From assembly GCA_030674155.1 (NCBI GenBank), contig CM060317.1, positions 84,898,935-84,921,434 of the forward strand: DNA of 22,500 bases, written 5' to 3'. Positions within the stretch are counted from its first letter, which is position 1; the number at the start of each line of letters is the position of its first letter. The notes beneath the pieces were generated by a model that had not been told where the DNA came from, did not search any database, and saw nothing but the letters and a program-made list of their open reading frames with translations. A program made the translations under genes and the position numbers. Of this stretch, positions 20,920-22,500 are shown in pieces. The DNA is from Stramonita haemastoma (Eukaryota > Mollusca > Gastropoda > Neogastropoda > Muricidae).

Positions 20920-21658
20920 TGTTGTTAATCACTGAAGTAAATAACTTTCCGAAGCAACTTAAAATTGTTATTCCTCTGTAATTATTAGGATCTTCTGGAC
21001 TTCCTTTACATTTGAAAACTGGCTTTATAATTCCTAAGGACCAGGCATTTGGAGTTTTTCCAGAGCGAAGAATTACATTAAACAATTTAGCAAAAGTTCC
21101 AAGTAACCTGGTTGATGACGCCTTTAGAAATTCGTTAGTGATGTGGTCGTAACCACAAGCTTTATTTAATTTAAGTCTGGTAATTGCATTCTGTATTTCC
21201 TCCTCAGTAAAGGGTAAGTTTAATTCTTGGTTTACAATGGGGGGATCTGCAATAACATTATAGTCTTCTACTGTCTCTTCTGCATCAGAATATATCTTTA
21301 CAAAATGATCCTTAAATGCCTGACATGAAATGGGTGTAGCTGGTTTGTCTTTTTCTAAGCTGGTCCCATTGATTACTTTCCAGTATGCCTTGGGATCAGA
21401 AATCTTTAATTTTCTAATTTTCTTTACAAGGTTATTTTGATATATCTTGAATTGCTTTTTTATTTCTTTTTTGTAGTCACGGCTTGCTTGTTGCCGGACA
21501 AGATACAAACTCTGGTTTCCTCTAGAATGAGCATGGCGGTTTACTGCTTTAAAGAATGCCTTTCGTTTGATTTCACAACTTGTGTTAAACCATGCGCACT
21601 TCACATTTTTTCTTTTTTGTGTTTTTTTTAAACTTACGCTTTTTATTAAACAATCCAT
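20897..21658 (-). CDS. LINE reverse transcriptase, N-terminal fragment
   Basis: Continues the same polyprotein in another frame after the break near 21605-21633; the apparent Met at 21658 is not a real start. The first 100 residues are a basic linker between endonuclease and polymerase. Residues 159-173 (ITRLKLNKACGYDHI) and 213-235 (PVFKCKGSPEDPNNYRGIT onward) are the conserved N-terminal reverse-transcriptase blocks found in LINE polymerases. The frame ends at 20897 after SVINNSVDKIFQ; the true continuation LTKYFNEHK lies one frame over and overlaps this end by about 23 bases, showing a single-base indel near 20919-20925. Confidence 0.92.
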   Translation of the reverse strand: MDCLIKSVSLKKTQKRKNVKCAWFNTSCEIKRKAFFKAVNRHAHSRGNQSLYLVRQQASRDYKKEIKKQFKIYQNNLVKKIRKLKISDPKAYWKVINGTSLEKDKPATPISCQAFKDHFVKIYSDAEETVEDYNVIADPPIVNQELNLPFTEEEIQNAITRLKLNKACGYDHITNEFLKASSTRLLGTFAKLFNVILRSGKTPNAWSLGIIKPVFKCKGSPEDPNNYRGITILSCFGKLFTSVINNSVDKIFQ

Positions 21659-22500
21659 TAATTACCGCACTGTTTTTCATTATGTTTGTAACATCACTAA
21701 CTAAACCATCTACATCAGATTGTGAAATTGGCTCTGTGGAGCCTAACAGACTATCTAATACCTTCTCAACTCTAAAAATTTCGTCATTATCCAGTGAAGC
21801 TATATAATCGATTTCCTTGTCTTTGAGCCATCTTGGCTTGCCACAAGGAAACTCTGAAACCCCTACCACCTTGTCTAACGTACAATCATCAGAGGCACAA
21901 TCTGACCTTCTAACTTGAGTTTCTAGCTCATTAGAGACCGTTATACATAAAGTAAGCACGATAGGGCAATGAACATCAGAATACAATTCACAAAAATCGC
22001 AAACAACAAAATCTGAAATAGCAGTTATCAAATTCATTGAGACAATGGCGTAATCCACTACACTGACATTTTTACATGTACATTTACCAAAGTTGGCGTC
22101 TTCTCCAATACATCCATTTACAATTATGACATCTACAGTCTTACATAATTCTATTAGCTTCTTTCCCCAGTTGTTTAAAGCTGCATCTTGTGAAACCCGG
22201 AGAGGAACTCGTGAACTATTGTGGCTTCCTACATCTTCCTCTGTGGCACCATCTGGCTGCCAAGTCAAACAGTCATTATCTACATCAATGTTATTATTAT
22301 TCAATGTACTAGTCCTGGCATTAAAGTCCCCCAGTAAACATATACCTTCGTGGTCAATATGAAGCATTGCCTCCTCTATCTCATCAAAGAAGTCTCTGTT
22401 TTCAAAAGGGGAACCTTCTGGTGGAAGGTAGATAGCCCCAAAGAGTACATCTTGCTTCATGAGTTTCTTGTTAAATTTGAAAAACAAAGCATTCTCACAC
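21585..22500 (-). CDS. LINE endonuclease domain (C-terminal part), partial
   Basis: The frame is open to the window edge; the codon before FFKFNKKLM is TTG (22485-22487) inside a continuing CENAL context, so no start is seen. Motifs, numbering that codon as residue 1: GAIYLPPEGSP (17-27), the catalytic-region GDFNART (53-59), VNG near 123-125, VVDYAIVS (143-150) and YSDVHCPI (169-176), which carries the terminal Asp and His of the apurinic-endonuclease fold. This enzyme nicks target DNA to prime reverse transcription. The N-terminal half of the domain lies outside. The frame ends at 21585 after a Lys-rich stretch where poly-A runs cause a shift into the next fragment. Confidence 0.92.
   Translation of the reverse strand, partial: CENALFFKFNKKLMKQDVLFGAIYLPPEGSPFENRDFFDEIEEAMLHIDHEGICLLGDFNARTSTLNNNNIDVDNDCLTWQPDGATEEDVGSHNSSRVPLRVSQDAALNNWGKKLIELCKTVDVIIVNGCIGEDANFGKCTCKNVSVVDYAIVSMNLITAISDFVVCDFCELYSDVHCPIVLTLCITVSNELETQVRRSDCASDDCTLDKVVGVSEFPCGKPRWLKDKEIDYIASLDNDEIFRVEKVLDSLLGSTEPISQSDVDGLVSDVTNIMKNSAVINGLFNKKRKFKKNTKKKKCEVRMV

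Larger units (their letters stand above)
19031..22500 (-). mobile_element. Non-LTR retrotransposon (LINE), 5' end outside window, frameshifted
   Basis: Minus-strand element with, in order, an APE-type endonuclease C-terminal part, reverse transcriptase, a C-terminal CCHC motif, a roughly 200-base 3' UTR, an AATAAA signal and an AT-rich repetitive tail. This is the domain order of the APE-class LINE groups (Jockey, I, CR1 and relatives); I do not assign a clade. Two frame breaks, near 21605-21633 and 20919-20925, split the reading frame in three, so the copy is probably dead unless the breaks are assembly errors. The 5' target-site duplication cannot be seen. Confidence 0.95.

Noticed and set aside
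19031..22500. Endogenous retrovirus or LTR element
   Set aside because: No protease, RNase H, integrase or LTR; the endonuclease GDFNAR and the YADD polymerase order with a 3' short-repeat tail is that of a LINE.

Overview
The window looks like non-coding genomic DNA of a metazoan, most likely a gastropod or other mollusc. The evidence is the very high microsatellite load (CA, GA, GTCT/GACA, CTAT, ATT), the absence of any prokaryotic gene layout, tRNA-headed SINEs whose bodies resemble short interspersed elements I know from mollusc genomes, and a degenerate endonuclease/reverse-transcriptase LINE. The taxon is an inference from repeat style. No host protein-coding gene can be asserted with confidence.

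Layout. 1-2050: a 707-bp unit in tandem (221-927, 928-1546), each with a 3 x 26-bp minisatellite, plus CA arrays and a diverged relative at 1768-1900. 2310-5510: a dispersed local repeat (module B, four copies and a fragment), with a perfect 215-bp tandem duplication (3128-3557) between copies. 5700-9220: CTAT, CA/CG, GA/GACA, CA and ATT microsatellites, a SINE 3' fragment with a (GGCAA)n tail, and two SINEs that appear nested (8278-8703 and 8712-8953). 9610-12530: three copies of module E, each containing an exon-like segment with AG before it, a GT donor-like site after it and a short Cys-rich reading frame; the third copy is split by a SINE with a clear 12-bp target-site duplication. 12850-14300: two copies of module C. 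14463-15300: a SINE 3' fragment and a longer SINE that share a 3' stem-loop. 15935-17880: three copies of module D, each ending in a GT microsatellite, with a possible old SINE between copies 1 and 2. 18000-18885: GA, CTA and GT/GA arrays and a C-rich tract. 19031-22500: a minus-strand non-LTR retrotransposon with endonuclease, reverse transcriptase, C-terminal CCHC motif, 3' UTR, AATAAA signal and repetitive tail; its 5' part lies outside the window and two frameshifts break the frame.

How it fits together. The only clear protein machinery is the LINE, which nicks DNA and reverse-transcribes its own RNA; such enzymes also mobilise SINEs like those seen here. The distinctive property of the first 18 kb is the succession of separate local duplication arrays (A, B, E, C, D). 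Most have their own microsatellite at a fixed position in the module. Whether modules E and C are duplicated exons of a transcribed locus is the main open question.
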